From Cephalopachus bancanus (taxonomy: Eukaryota; Chordata; Mammalia; Primates; Tarsiidae), in contig JAPVLO010000182.1 in the NCBI GenBank assembly GCA_027257055.1, positions 6,262,001-6,326,000 on the forward strand: a stretch of 64,000 nt of DNA. The letters run 5' to 3'. This document shows, in pieces, positions 21,532 through 34,160 of this stretch (the first letter of the stretch is position 1; each line of letters begins with the position of its first letter). The position numbers and the translations under genes are program-made. The notes beneath the pieces are model-generated. The model searched no databases. It was not told the DNA's origin and saw only the letters and a list, made by a program, of their open reading frames with translations.

Positions 21532-24160
21532 GGAACACTCCTATTAAAGGGAAATCTCTCAAACTAAACCACTGAAACCAAAATTCAAGAAAACCTAATG
21601 TATTCTCTGTACCTTTTCTCATAGCACTGCCAATTGCATTTCTTATCATATGTATCTTTCTTACTTTTATCATTAACCTGTTTGCAATGGTTTTTTCAAT
21701 CCTGAGCAACCACGGAACCTTTGTTTACCTTAAGGGTATTACTAATTCTAACCATAGTAATAAACAAAAGCAAAAGATAGCTTATTATTAATATCACTAA
21801 AAGTAACTCCCCAATAACTATTAAATTCGATGCCTGTTCTGTCCTGTCATGTGAAAGTCTTCACAACCAAAGAAAATGATCTATGATTGACAAATACCTT
21901 TGTCCTGATACCACTGCCAAAGATGGTCTAAAATGTATCAAGACAAAATATGGGGGGAAGGGGGGCTGGCCCTTATGTTAAAAATGGCATAACTTTACTC
22001 ATCCCAAATAACCCTTGCCGGGACTGGTCTGGTGTCTTTTAAACCACTCAATTTTAAAAATGGACAACTGCAATAAAAAGAAAAGAAAAAAAAACTCAAA
22101 AATAAAATTCAGCTTATAAGAGGGGCTACTCTTAGTTGTCAACATTTACAACGTAACTTGTTGTTGCTAACAATAACCCAGCCTCAACGCATAGACAGAA
22201 ATCCGGTGATACCTTGGAAATGCAGGCTAAAAGCAGCCATATCTGAACAGGACCCTCTAGGTAAATTTTAAGTAAAATTAATTGCAACACCACCAACATT
22301 TTCACCATCCCCTAATCCACACCTTTTACAGCTTTGGGAATTGAACCAAACTAACCCCAAGAATGATCCTGGCAAGGTAATGATTATGGAAGTAACAGAC
22401 TTAAAACAAACTTTAGAGGTTGAAACAGGATATGGGGACACGAATACCTGGGTTGAACAGATAAAATACATAGTAATATGTCTTAACAAAAGATTGTTAT
22501 GCTTGTGCCATGGGTAGGCCACTGGCTCAAATAGTCCCTTTCCCTATTAACTGGAACACAGACCCCAAAGGAATAAACTGTCTGTTGGCTCCATATCAAG
22601 GTAAGGACACATTGAGGAACAAGACTTTCCACAGTCTCTCCCTGATCCACCTGTACAGATGTCAGATCCTACGGTGTATCCTTCCTTCTCCATAGGCAAG
22701 GCGAATCATTCCTCTTGCATCTCCAGATGAGGGGATGGTTTCAGCACTCCTTTGGGGCATCTGGGAACCTGCACCCATGTCCTTGATGTCTCTGGGTCAA
22801 TGAGGGCAACTACTCGAACTTTAACATCCCTTGAGTGGATGTTTGGTGGTACCATGGAGTTAGGACAGTTCGAGCCCTGTTGCCACCCAAATGGATGAAA
22901 ACCCGTGCTTTGGTTTGATTGACTATTCCATTCACCCTGGCATTTCAAAACTCACCAATAACTACTAAAAGAGTCAAATGATCATTACCTGAACCACCAG
23001 TACTCGGCTCATTTGACTCTAATATTTATCTAAATGCTACAGAAGTCCCAGGGAAAGTTCCTAATAAATCCAAAATTCGAAAACAAATAGCTGCAGGATT
23101 TAAATCTCTCTTTTGGTGAGTAACTATAAATAATAATGCAAACGGAATCAATTATATATATATTATAATCAACAAAAATTTATTAATCCTATTAAAAATG
23201 CTATTTAAAAGAATTGCTGAATAATTAAGTGCTACTAGTAAAATGACATTAAAATATCATATGGCCTTAGACATGATGCTAGCGGATAAAGGGGGCATAT
23301 ATGTCATGCCAGGAGGACAATGCTGTACTTCCCCTAAACTAGTCAGAATTTTGTGTGTTAGGGTCTAACCAACCCTCTTTCTTCCTGCTCCCACTTACTA
23401 GAGGGGAACAATTGAAAGTCCAAGTATACAAGAATTGGGACACCCAAAGAAAATGGTGCGCCTTACACATTGGCAACTGGAAAAATGATGAGTGGCACCC
23501 TAAATGTATTATCCAATAGTATGGCCCACTACCAGAGCAGAGAATGGGTCTTGGGACTATCAGACCCCCATTTACAAGCTAAATTGCATAATTTAATTAC
23601 AGGCTGTGGTTAAAATTATAGCTAATGAAAATGCAAAGGCCCTTAACATACTAGCCAAAGAGCAAACCAAGATGTTAATGCTAATTATCAAAATTGCCTA
23701 GCCTTAGACTACTTGCTTGCTTCTAAAGGGGAAGTTGATGGCAAATACACCCTAAGCAACTGCTGCTTACAAAAAATAATGAGGGAAAGGTAAAAAAAAA
23801 AATCACCGACCAAATAAAAACAAAATGATCATGTCCCAGTCCAAATCTGGAAAGGCTGGGCCCCTGGGAAATTGTTTAGGGGCATGGTTCTCAACTTTTG
23901 AGGAATTTGAAACCCTCATAGGTATTATACTTATAATTTGGGGAATGTTTCTAATTCTGCTCTATCTAGTCTCCTTAGTCATAAGGTCTGCCTCCAACCT
24001 CACTGAGGCAATGATAAAAAAAAATGGTGGGCAACCCCTTTGGGTCCCCTCTCACTGTGGGAGCTTTTCTGTCCTCTCAATCAATTCTGCTTTCAAAAAA
24101 AAAAACGGCAACACATATAGTGATGTTCTGGAAATACCAGTCCTTAAACAAAAATGATGC
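21532..24160 (+). pseudogene. ERV env remnant
   Basis: Surface-subunit-like sequence with many stops at about 22100-23500. The transmembrane subunit is clearer: a paired-cysteine region near 23756-23773, then a frame at 23825-24157 with a long hydrophobic membrane span (IGIILIIWGMFLILLYLVSL) and a short cytoplasmic tail. Frames are repeatedly broken, so no functional envelope protein is encoded. Confidence 0.7.
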
Positions 24161-24199
24161 TCTTCAGCCCTGAAAGGGCCCAATCACCAAAGGGGGGAA

Positions 24200-24545
24200 C
24201 CAGGCAGGGACCTTTCTAAAACAGAGATAAGGGCCTTCCCAGAATAGGAGAAAAATGTGTTAGAGAGAAAGTGACCTGGCATAGTCAATGTCTAAGTGCG
24301 CATGAGTAACCCAGTGCCATAAAATACCCAATCAAAAATGCAGGTTGCCATAGAAGGGAGACAAAGGGGCTAAAATGTAATAAAAGGCGGCGCCCTGCTG
24401 CATTCCGGGCTCAGTCTTTGGCTGTGAATCCGCTGGTCCAATGCCAGCACAAACAAACACTGCTTCCTGGCAAAAAATCCAAAACATAAACAAACAAACA
24501 AAAACGCTCGGTGTCTTGTCTCTCTCTGTAAAGGATCCTGCCACA
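24200..24545 (+). repeat. 3' LTR of the ERV
   Basis: Aligns along its length with 18228-18574 (GATAAGGGCCTTCC, GTCAATGTCTAAGTGC, AATCAAAAATGCAGGTTGCC, AAGGATCCTGCCACA). The AATAAA of the 5' copy is ACAAAC here, and the first base of the terminal TG is changed. The promoter-like TAATAAAAGG is kept. Confidence 0.88.
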
Positions 24546-24570
24546 GGGGTGGGAGCATGGACCCCACTTC

Positions 24571-24666
24571 TTTTGTTGTTGTTGAGTCGGGCTCTCACTC
24601 TGTCATCCAGGCTGAAGCGCAGTGGCATGATGACAGCTTTCTGCAGCCCTGACCTCCTGGACTAAA
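24571..24666 (-). mobile_element. Alu fragment, right arm only
   Basis: TTGTTGTTGTTGAGTCGGGCTCTCACTCTGTCATCCAGG... ends at CCTCCTGGACT. It lies directly 3' of the ERV. Confidence 0.85.
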
Positions 24667-25131
24667 TTTGTGTGAGATTTGGAAGGCAGAAGTGAGGCAG
24701 CAGCCGTTACCAACTACATGACAGTCAGATGTGGTTGGTCAGGACACGCGCACAGGTGCCTGGCAATTTCTAGCTTGCTCTGGCTCTCCTCCTCTCTGGG
24801 TCATCCCTTCTCCCCGGCTGCAAGCACTACTGCCACGAGTGGCCCCCGCCCATACCCTTGACTGTGGACCCATGGAGGCAATAGATTCCCACAGAGCTAT
24901 CCATGAGTCTCTTCACAGGGCTTGGACATGTCTGGCTTCCCAGATTCATCGTCTCCTTCCCTGATCATCCTGTACCACTTCCAGACCTTTGCACCCCTAG
25001 CTCCTCCCACAATTGTGAAAGGTCTTATTCCTGTAACAAATCCCTTATCCCAAAACACCCCTAGTAGCTCCACTTTCTGACTGAACTTTGACGGACACTG
25101 TTATTATTATCAAGAGCGCTTCCCGTGCTGC
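24667..25131. other. Unclassified spacer
   Basis: About 460 bases with a weak resemblance to an old repeat near 25075 (CTGACTGAACTTTGACGGACAC). No gene was seen. Confidence 0.4.
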
Positions 25132-25472
25132 CCACCGAAAGCGGACTGGATAAAGAAAATGTACATTTACACAATGGAATATTATGCAGCCATAAAGAAA
25201 AACAAAATTATGAGCTTTGAAGCAACCTGGATGGAATTGGAGTCTATGATACTCAGTGACTTATCACTGAGAAACAAAGATCTGAGTACCACTCATACAC
25301 ATTCATAAGCAGACTCTGCACATTTGTTATAATACTATAAGAAAGGGATTGGCAGTAGTGGGACACTGCCGGGGGGGCACATAGCAACAATTAGGATACC
25401 CACACTTTACCTGAACGATGACCACATATGTGCCTAACCCTGAATTGTACCCCACATTAAAAAAAAAAAAGC
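25132..25472 (+). mobile_element. L1 3' end, 5' truncated
   Basis: Sense copy of the same L1 lineage as 9001-16588. It shows ATGGAATATTATGCAGCCAT, GGATGGAATTGGAGTC and the 3' UTR CTGAATTGTACCCCACATTA plus an A-tail at 25460-25472. Confidence 0.92.
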
Positions 25473-25769
25473 GGCCAGGCATGGTGGCTCAAGCCTGCAA
25501 TCTCAGCACTTTGGGAGGCCAAGGCGAGAGGATTGCCTGAGCCCAGGAATTCAAGACCAGCCTAGGCAACTTGGTGAGATCTCATCTCTACAATAAATCA
25601 AAAAATTAGCCAGGTATGGTAGCACGTGCCTGTAGTTCCAGCTAATTGGAAGACTGAGGTGGAAGAATTGTCTGAGCCCAGCAGGTTGAGACTGTGGTGG
25701 CCGTGAGTGTGCCACTGCATTCTAGCCTGGGTGACAGAGTGAGACTATGACTCAAAAAAAAAAGTACTT
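25473..25769 (+). mobile_element. Alu, full length, placed in the L1 A-tail
   Basis: GGCCAGGCATGGTGGCTCAAGCC start, A-tail at 25754-25763. It follows directly on the L1 A-tail, a common Alu target. Confidence 0.94.
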
Positions 25770-26269
25770 CCAGGGGAGGAGAATCTTCTGGATGAGAATC
25801 TGGATTTGGCTCATGGATCTGACTGGGTTTAAAGGCATTAAAGACCCCATTGTAAAGAATAAAACGGACAGTGGTAGCTAATGGCATACAATGACAGAAT
25901 TGTATTTATTTATTTTTAAATTTTTTATTTTAAAGATGTAAGGTACAATTCAGGGTTAGGTGTACAAATGTTCATCATGCAAGTACTCTTGTTGATGAGG
26001 TGTGCCCCCCCTCCACTGGCAGCTTCCCTCAACTGCCAATTCCACCTATCCCCTCAGGAATTTTCCACTACTGCCAATCCCTTTTTTATAGTATTGTAAT
26101 TGTTCAAGTTCCACTTATGAGTGAGAATATATGGTATTCTGTTCTTTGTTTCTGTGATAGATCATTGAGCATGATAGACTGTAAATCCATCCAAGTTGCT
26201 GCAAAATCCATATGTTTGTCCTTCTTTATGGCTGCAAAATATTCCATTGTGTATATGTACCACATTTTG

Positions 26270-26561
26270 TTTTTTTGAGTTGAAGTCCCACTTTGTCGCT
26301 CAGACTGGAATGCAGTGACACACTCACGGCCACCCTGGTGCCAATCTACTGGGCTCCGACGATCCTTCCACCTCAGCCTTCCAAGTACCTGGAACTACAG
26401 GCTTGAGCTACCACGCCTGGCTCATTTTTGATTTATTGTAGAGACGAGGTCTCTCGCCAAGTTGCCCGGGTGGGTCTGGAACCCGTGGGCTCAGGCAATC
26501 CATTCGCCTTGGCCTCCCAAAGTGCTGGGATTACAGGCTGAGTCACTGAGCCCAGCCCACA
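26270..26561 (-). mobile_element. Alu, full length, in L1
   Basis: Antisense Alu with short flanking duplication CCACATTTT at its two ends (about 26260 and 26557). Confidence 0.93.
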
Positions 26562-26860
26562 TTTTTAAAATCCAGTCCAGCTTCAACGGGCAGCATGGTT
26601 GGTTCCACGTTTTTGCTATTGTGAATAGTACTGCAATAAACTTGCATGTACAGGTATTTTTTGTGTGGAATGATTTGAGTTCCTCCGGGTATATTCCCAG
26701 TAGGGGTATCGCTGGGTCATATGGAAGGTCAATTTCTAGTTCTTTCAGAAACTGCCATACTGTCTTTCAAAGAGGTTGCACTAGTTTGCACTCCCACCAG
26801 CAGCATAGAAGTGTCCCTTTTTCTCCTCATCCTCACCAGCATCTGTTGTTGTTTGATTAT

Positions 26861-26960
26861 AAATTTATTGTAGAGATGAGGTCTCACCAAGTTGCCCAGG
26901 TGGGTCTCGAACCCACGGGCTCAAAGCGCAGGATTACAGGCTGAGCCACCGAGCCCAGCA
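26861..26960 (-). mobile_element. Free Alu left monomer with its own target duplication
   Basis: Only left-arm sequence: complement of GGCTGGGCTCGG...AGACC plus the start of the ATAAAT linker, then AATTTATAATC in place of a right arm. Flanked by GTTGTTTGATTAT at 26848-26860 and 26961-26973. A short deletion lies near GGCTCAAAGCGC. Confidence 0.9.
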
Positions 26961-27427
26961 GTTGTTTGATTATTAATGATGGCCATTCTTACTGGGGTTA
27001 GGTGATATCTCAATGTGGTTTTGATTTGCATTTGTCTGATGATTAGTGAGGCTGAGCACTTTTTCATGTGTCTGTTGGCTGCCCGTATATCTTCTTTTGA
27101 GAAGTGTCTGTCCATGTCTTTTTCCTACTTTTTAATGGGGCTTTTTTTCCCTTTTGGCACATTTGAGTTCCTTGTAAATCCTAGATGTTAGGCCTTTGCC
27201 AGATATACAGTTGGCAAATATTTTTTCCCATTCTGTGAGGGTGGGTGGTCTCCCCACTCTCTTGATGGTTTCTTTTGCTTTGTAGAAGCTTTTCAGTTTG
27301 AGGAGGTCCCACTGGTCGATCTTATCTCTTATGGTGTGAGCTCTTGGGGTTTTGATTAGGAATTGGTTGCCAGTTCCAATTTCCATAAGGGTGTCTCCTG
27401 CGTTTTCTAAGTTTACAAAACTATTTA

Positions 27428-27661
27428 TTTATTTTATATTATTTTATTTTTTGTGAGTTGGAGTCTCACTCTGTTGCCCAGACTGGAATGCAGTGGCCAC
27501 TCCTGGCCACCACAGCCTCGACCTGCTGGGCTCCAGTGATACTTCCACCTCAGCCTTCCAAGTAGCTGGAACTACAGGCACGCACTACCATGCCCGGCTA
27601 ATTTTTTGATTTATTGTAGAGACGAGGTCTCGCCAAGTTGCCCAGGCGGGTCATGAACCCG
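27428..27661 (-). mobile_element. Alu, 5' truncated, with target duplication
   Basis: Right arm, linker and about half of the left arm, ending at GGCGGGTCATGAACCCG. Target duplication TACAAAACTATTTA at 27414-27427 and 27662-27675 shows that the truncation happened at insertion. Confidence 0.94.
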
Positions 27662-27675
27662 TACAAAACTATTTA

Positions 27676-28004
27676 AATGTTTACTTTAGTCACTACAGTC
27701 CAGCTCCTGGAGAAAGAAAGGCATCGAGTGCCAAGTGGCTGCTACCAATAAGACTTTAGTGCAAATAAAAGTTATAAAGAAACTTGGTTGTTTCTAAGTA
27801 CACCAGAGGGCTTGGGTAAAGAAGATAATGAGCTCAGTGTTCAACAGTCTCAGATCAAAGTCTAAGCGATGAGCTAGAAAGCTTCCACTGATGCCCCGAA
27901 AGGAGCCCTTATCCTCTGTAGGTGCTGGGCCAAGGTTCTGAAATTCAGACCCAAGTTTAATTTTGAAGATGGCCGAGCTATAGTGCAAAAAGAATCTGTA
28001 TCTG
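27676..28004. other. Unclassified spacer
   Basis: About 330 bases. I see nothing I can name. Confidence 0.45.
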
Positions 28005-28200
28005 CAAATACACACAAAACTCATTACATCATGTACTTTATTTTATTTATTTATTTATTTAGAAACCAGGATTTATTGAGAGGACAGAAAAGCTCCCACA
28101 GTGGCAGGGGTCCCCAGGGGTTGTTCACATCGTACACTTTAAATGGGTAAATTATACGGCATGTGACTTGTGTCTTTAAAAAGTTGTTGCAAAAACCAAA
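28005..28200 (+). repeat. L1M 3' end, split by a small retrocopy
   Basis: ACAAAACTCATTACATC before the insert and CGTACACTTTAAATGGGTAA, GGCATGTGACTTGTGTC after it follow the old L1 3' UTR end. Confidence 0.7.
28041..28126 (-). mobile_element. Small retrocopy matching the L1 5' region, with A-rich tail
   Basis: On the minus strand: CACTGTGGGAGCTTTTCTGT, CTCAATAAATCCTGG, then (AAAT)n. It matches the L1 5' region around 15352-15400 at most bases. Flanks ACATCATGTACTTTA (28026-28040) and ACATCGTACACTTTA (28127-28141) look like a diverged target duplication. Confidence 0.65.
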
Positions 28201-28489
28201 AATCGCTACATTGAAGGATCTGGTGTGAACATGAGGGTTTTGATCGGGAAGAAGAAGAAGAAACCTGAAAATCAGGATAAGGACATGTAGGCGGTTTCTG
28301 ATGAAATTGAGGACCTCATATTCTAAATTCTGCCAGGCCTTCTTTGTCAGTAGAAGCAATCATTCCTCCTCTGGCTGAGGAAGTCAGTCTCCCCTGTTCT
28401 CAGGACCCGCAATGGTGTTTCTGAAGTATGTGATTGCAGGGGACTGTTGATTTCCATTCGGAACTACCCTCCCCGCAGACGCTGAGCTA
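28201..28489. other. Unclassified spacer, possible L2 beginning
   Basis: No clear repeat up to about 28400; L2-like sequence may begin near 28440. Confidence 0.4.
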
Positions 28490-28691
28490 GTCCCATCTCT
28501 AATCACTGATGTAGATGGGACATCCAATAATGTCTCTTCCAGTCTCGTGGCCTTAAGTCCCATCTCTATGCTGGTGACTCAAGTGTATAGCACCAGCTTG
28601 GACCTTCTGAACTTCAGACCCAGGTATTCAATTGCTTTCTAAACAGAGACCTAATAGGCATCTCACAATTAACATGTCAAAAATGAGTTCT

Positions 28692-28979
<288 letters not shown>

Positions 28980-29007
28980 TTACTCTTCTTGCAGGCTTCC
29001 CTGTTTT

Positions 29008-29309
29008 TCTTTTTGTTTTGTTTTTTTTTTGAGTCGAGTCTCACTCTGTTGCCCAGACTGGAGTGCAGTGGCCACTTCCGGCCACCACAGCCTCGACCCG
29101 CTGGGCTCCGGCGATCCTTCCGCCTCAGCCTTCCAAGTAGCTGGAACTACAGGCGCGCGCTACCATGCCTGGCTAATTATTTGATTTGTTGTAGAGATGA
29201 GGTCTCGTCAAGTTGCCCAGGCGGGTCTCGGACCCCCGAGCTCAGGCAATCCACTCACCTCAGCCTCCCGAAGTGCTGGGATTATAGGCTGAGCCACCGA
29301 GCCCAGCCT
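29008..29309 (-). mobile_element. Alu, full length, in L2
   Basis: Antisense Alu with perfect target duplication GGCTTCCCTGTTTT at 28994-29007 and 29310-29323. Confidence 0.97.
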
Positions 29310-29473
29310 GGCTTCCCTGTTTTAATCAATGGCAACTCCATGGCTAACATTCTTGGTGTCTTCTCTTGCTCTTATACCCACATCTAAAGCATTACCCAAC
29401 CCTGTCGTACTGGCACAATACATCCAGCACTCGCCGCTTCTCACAGTCACCACTCCTGTCATCCTGTCTCTAT

Positions 29474-29777
29474 TTTTTTTTTTTTTTGAGTTTGAGTTTC
29501 ACTCCGTCGCCCAGGCTGGAGTGCAGTGACACGTTCATGGCCACCCCAGCTGCACGGTCGACCTGCTGGGATCCGGCGATCCTTCCGCCTCAGCCTTCCA
29601 AGTAGCTGGAACTACAGGCGCGCGCTACCTCGCCCGGCTAGTTTCTGATTTATTGTAGAGACGAGGTCTCGCCAAGTTGTCTGGGCTGGTCTCGAACCCT
29701 CGGGCTCAGGCCATCCACTCGCCTCGGCCTCCCAAAGCGCTGGGATGACAGGCTGGGCCACCGACCCCCATCACCCA
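29474..29777 (-). mobile_element. Alu, full length, in L2
   Basis: Antisense Alu with flanking GTCTCTATT at 29465-29473 and 29778-29786. Confidence 0.95.
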
Positions 29778-30029
29778 GTCTCTATTATCCATCATCGGTG
29801 TTGTGGGAGGGACACCAGAGGTTTTGCCTCTCTTCAGTCCATTGCAATACAGTAGCCGGAGTGATTCTGTTAAATGCAAGTCGGATCACATCAGACTTTG
29901 CTCAAACCCTGCCATGGCTTCCTGTTTTGCATTACAGTAAAAGCTGGAGTCCTTTCAAAGCCTGGCAGGACTCCAGCTGGTCCAGGACTCCAGATGGTCT
30001 GGCCCGCATGTCCCCACCACCACCTCTGA

Positions 30030-30645
<616 letters not shown>

Positions 30646-30884
30646 AATTTCAGACTTCCCCCACTCCTGATATTCCCATTGCCTTTTCTGACTTCACCTA
30701 CATACTCTATATAGGCAGAAGTTTTTTTCTTTTTCTTTCCTGCTGTTTCCCTAGTTCCTAAAACTGTATCTGGCATGTCACCGGCTTTCCACAGACATGG
30801 TTAATGAGAGAATGAAAGCATGCAAAGCACCTAACATGGTATATAGTCAGTGCTCAATTAAGAGAGCTGTTACTATTGAGCTGA

Positions 30885-31915
30885 TTGCTTCAACCACAAA
30901 GTTGGAAGTTTTCTAGACTTCTTTTCTCTCCTGTGTCCATATCTAACTAGCCACAAAATTCTATAGCCTTAACCTTAGTCTAACCCTTCACCATCTCTCA
31001 CCTTGGTTACTGAAACTGTTTCCACAGTGAATCTCATCCTTTTCCCTTTTTTTTTTTTTTTGAGTTGGAGTCTCACTCGGTCGCCCAGACTGGAGTGCAG
31101 TGGCTGCTCCCGGCCACCGCAGCCTCGACCTGCTGGGCTCGGGCGATCCTTCCGCCTCAGCCTTCCAAGTAGCCAGAACTATAGGCGCGCGCTAGCACAC
31201 CTGGCTAGTTTGTGATTTATTGTAGAGACGAGAGCTCACCAAGTTGCCCGGGCAAGTCTTGAACCCGCAGGCTCAGGCAATCCTCTCGCCTTGGCTTCCC
31301 AAAGTGTTGGGATTACAGGCTGAGCCACCGAGCCCGGCCCCCTTTTTTTAACCTTTTTTTTTTTTGACACATTGCTGCTGGAGTTTCAAAATCACAAATC
31401 TGGTCTTGTCAATCCTCTGCTTAAAATTCTTTGGTGGTTCTGCAGACCTGTCAGGATCAAGTTCACAGTCTTTCACTTGGTACACAAATTCCTCCCTGAC
31501 GCAGCCCTCTGACCCTTTCTGGCCTCTTCGCCCGAGATTCTTCCTTACACCCTTTGTCCCCACCACAAGGAGCCATCGAGGGTCCCCAAGCAGGAATGCC
31601 AACTCGGACCTCCTGGCTCGTACGTGTGCAGGCCCTGCCGCCCGCCATGACCTTCGGCTTCCTTTCTCTCTCTTTAAAATCCTGCTAATCATACTCATCT
31701 TTCACATCTCATCTCAAGCATGACAGACTCCAGAATTTCTTCCTTGGCTTCTCCGTGTGATCTAGGTAGCCCTTTTCTGTGCAGGTCCCTGTCACAGCAC
31801 TTGGAATCCTGCAGGGCAATTGAGAGTTTGCTGGTCTGCCTCCCCTCTAGTGGATACAAACCTGAGGGTAGGAGGGTCACACTGTACTTTGTGCCTTTGT
31901 ACCTGGCCCGAAATT
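30885..31915 (+). repeat. Second L2 copy, split by one Alu
   Basis: TCCATATCTAACTAGCC, TGGTCTTGTCAATCCTCTGC, TTCACAGTCTTTCACTTGG, CCTTTCTGGCCTC and TTTGTGCCTTTGTACCTGGC follow L2 order a second time, so two L2 copies lie head to tail. The frame at 31364-31723 is L2 sequence, not a host gene. Confidence 0.7.
31046..31339 (-). mobile_element. Alu, younger type, in L2
   Basis: Antisense Alu with GGCCACCGCAGCCTCGACC and a TTTGTGATTTATTGTAGAGACG linker. Confidence 0.95.
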
Positions 31916-32169
31916 GAGGGGCTGGAAGTTTTTGCTGAGTCAGGGATGGTTTTGTGGTTAAGGCTGCTAGCTTTGTGAGCCTGCCTTCTCTAGAAGAAAA
32001 GGAGCAAGCTGGACGCTGAGCATCAAGACATTTATGCAAGGGACATTTTGAGCTGGACTTCTTTTAGGGTCAGTGAGTAACCACTTCAGATAGCACAAGG
32101 AAAAGGCCCGGTGCTATAACACAGCAACAATAGGATAAGCAGGCTGCTCTTTGTACACTTAAGACACAT
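31916..32169. other. Unclassified spacer
   Basis: About 250 bases with no recognised repeat or gene. Confidence 0.45.
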
Positions 32170-32447
32170 TTTTTTTGTTTTGTTTTTGAGGCAAGGTCTC
32201 ACTCTATCACCCAGACTGGAGTGCAGTGGCATGGTCATGGCTAACCGTATCCTTGACCTTGGGCTCAGATGGTCCTCCGCCTCCCAAGTAGTTGGAACTA
32301 TAGGCGCGTGTTACCACGCCCGGGTAACTTTTTATTTATTGCAGAGACGAGGTCTCGCCAAGTTGCCCAGGCTAGTCTTGAACCCGTGGGCTCAGGCAAT
32401 CCACTCACCTCGGACTCCCAAAGTGCTGGGATGACAGACTGAGCCAC
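32170..32447 (-). mobile_element. Alu, full length, facing an inverted Alu piece
   Basis: Antisense Alu. Its 5' end (GAGCCACCAATTACAGG) abuts a sense Alu right-arm end at 32452, so the two form an inverted pair. Confidence 0.92.
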
Positions 32448-32451
32448 CAAT

Positions 32452-32554
32452 TACAGGATTGCCAGAGCCGAGCAGGTCAACGCTGGGGTGGCTGTGAGTG
32501 TGCCACTGCACTCCAGCCTGGGCAACAGAGGGAGATTCCAACTCAAAAAAAAGA
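32452..32554 (+). mobile_element. Alu right-arm fragment, sense
   Basis: GGATTGCCAGAGCCGAGCAGGTC through CACTGCACTCCAGCCTGGGC and an A-run at 32544-32551. Confidence 0.88.
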
Positions 32555-33882
32555 GTTATTATTCTTTAATATTTAGAAAAGTCTAATGGAAAATCCCCGC
32601 CTGCCTTAGCTGTTCTAAAATAATCCAGTAGAAACAGTTCCGGTCCATGATTTAGGCAGAGTATTAAGAGGGAGACCAAGTTTCTTCTGGTGACCGCAGC
32701 AAGTCTTTCCCAGACAGAAAAGAATTTCCAATGCTCTGTCACTTCAGAGGGCTTAAGACTTATGCCATCACCAAAGAGAAAGTAAAACTGATTCTGTGCT
32801 GTCCTCCCCTCCCAAAGCTGCTTCCAGAGCAGACACCTCAAATCTTCTGTGTTTTCTTTTGATAGAGAGACTCTCCTCATTCACAGATACTTAATGCAGG
32901 AATGAGGAGGTTCTCCGACTGGCTGTCCAGGTAGGAAGAGGCATTCTGATTGGCAGGTGCAGAGGTAGGTGGAGTGGGTGAGGAGAGGAGGGTGGAGATG
33001 AAAAAGCCATGGAAAGACCTGGAAAACTCCTGCTCAGAACAAAGCACAGAGGCACAACCGATGGTGAACACGTGACTCAACTGTGAGAATTTCATTCTTT
33101 TGAAATAAGCTCTTGTACAAAGGGGCAGATATTTAAGCAACAGTTGCAGTGTTTGCAGTGACATCTCCCACGGATGAATTAAAGGTTGTAAGAGGGTGAC
33201 GGAGGACACTTTGGTTTAGAACAGAGTGTTAAGACTATGGTAACAGAAAGCAATCTGTTCAAGGAGAGGTCTTGAAGGGCGTGGAAAACAAAAATAAAAC
33301 CAAGCGAGGGAAATGGGTAAATAATGGAGAGAGACCATAACAGCTACCTCATGATTGCAGAGAAAATACCAACATTAATAAATCCTGATTCGGAAGAAGT
33401 CTGTAAAAAAAAAAAAGTACAAGAAATGGATAAATCATGAAAGACACACAAAGGATGCTAAGGACAAAGAAAGGGACTCTCAGAACAGCCAGTGATGAGG
33501 AAGGGACAAGTGGATTTGTTCAAAGAGAGGTGTAAATAACAAGCACGAACCTTTGATGGAAAAACTGACAGATACTAACCTGCCGTTTGTCTGATGTAGG
33601 TACAGAGCACATCTATATAATTTCCTTCCTTTAAAAATGTCAGCCACTCTTATAAATATTCATCCTCACGTAGCTAGAAGAGAGTGATTTTAGACTCATA
33701 AAATTTTAGTGCTGGGGCTTGGAGGTCAGCTCTTCCAGCCATCATTTACAGGTGAGGACACCGAGGCTCAGGGAGAGATGTGCTTTGTGCAGGATCACAC
33801 TCCCAGACGAGGTGCTTGACTTCCCTTCCGCGGTTCCTTTCATGAATTCTGGCGTTTCCAGCTCTTTAAAGTAAGACCCACT
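32555..33882. other. Spacer with a MIR-like fragment
   Basis: About 1.3 kb. Bases 33700-33830 (TTAGTGCTGGGGCTTGG ... TTACAGGTGAGGACACCGAGG ... AGGATCACACTCCC) resemble a MIR. The rest is unclassified; open frames at 32566-32880 and 32877-33209 (-) have no family features. Confidence 0.5.
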
Positions 33883-34160
33883 TTTTTTTTTTTTTTTGAG
33901 TTGGAGTCTCACTCTTGTCACCCAAGCTGGAGTGCAGTGGCATACTCTGCACTGGGCTTAGGCGATCCCTCCCCCTCAGCCTTCCAAGTGGCTGAACTAC
34001 AGACACGTGCCACCATGCCTGGCTAGTTTTTGTGATTTATTGTAGAGACGAGGTCTCACCAAGTTGCACAGGCTGTTCTCGAACCCCCAGGCTCAGGCAA
34101 TCCTCTCGCCTTGACCTCCCAAAGTGCTGGAATTACAGGCTGAGCCACCACGCCCAACCA
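33883..34160 (-). mobile_element. Alu, small right-arm deletion
   Basis: Antisense Alu missing about 20 bases after GGCATACTCTGCACTGGGC. Flanks AAGACCCACTTTTT and AAGACTCACTTTTT look like the target duplication. Confidence 0.94.

Larger units (their letters stand above)
18228..24545 (+). mobile_element. Endogenous retrovirus, gammaretrovirus-like, degenerate provirus
   Basis: Order: 5' LTR, primer binding site, leader, gag remnants, short pol remnants, env remnants, polypurine tract (AAAGGGGGGAA at 24189-24199), 3' LTR. All frames are broken by stops and shifts. Most of protease, RT, RNase H and integrase is missing, so the total is about 6.3 kb instead of 8 to 9. Flanks GAGG (18224-18227) and GGGG (24546-24549) could be a 4-base target duplication with one change. 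The two LTRs differ at many positions, so the insertion is not recent. No Alu lies inside. Confidence 0.88.
25895..27413 (-). mobile_element. L1 3' part, 5' truncated, interrupted twice
   Basis: Antisense copy of the same L1 lineage. Its 3' UTR starts at the T-rich 25906-25935 and ORF2 C-terminal sequence runs to 27413 (frame 27132-27386: [20 protein letters not shown]). It is interrupted by an Alu (26270-26561) and a free Alu left monomer (26861-26960). Confidence 0.92.

Noticed and set aside
31364..31723. 119-codon plus frame
   Set aside because: Falls inside the second L2 copy; no splice or domain evidence.
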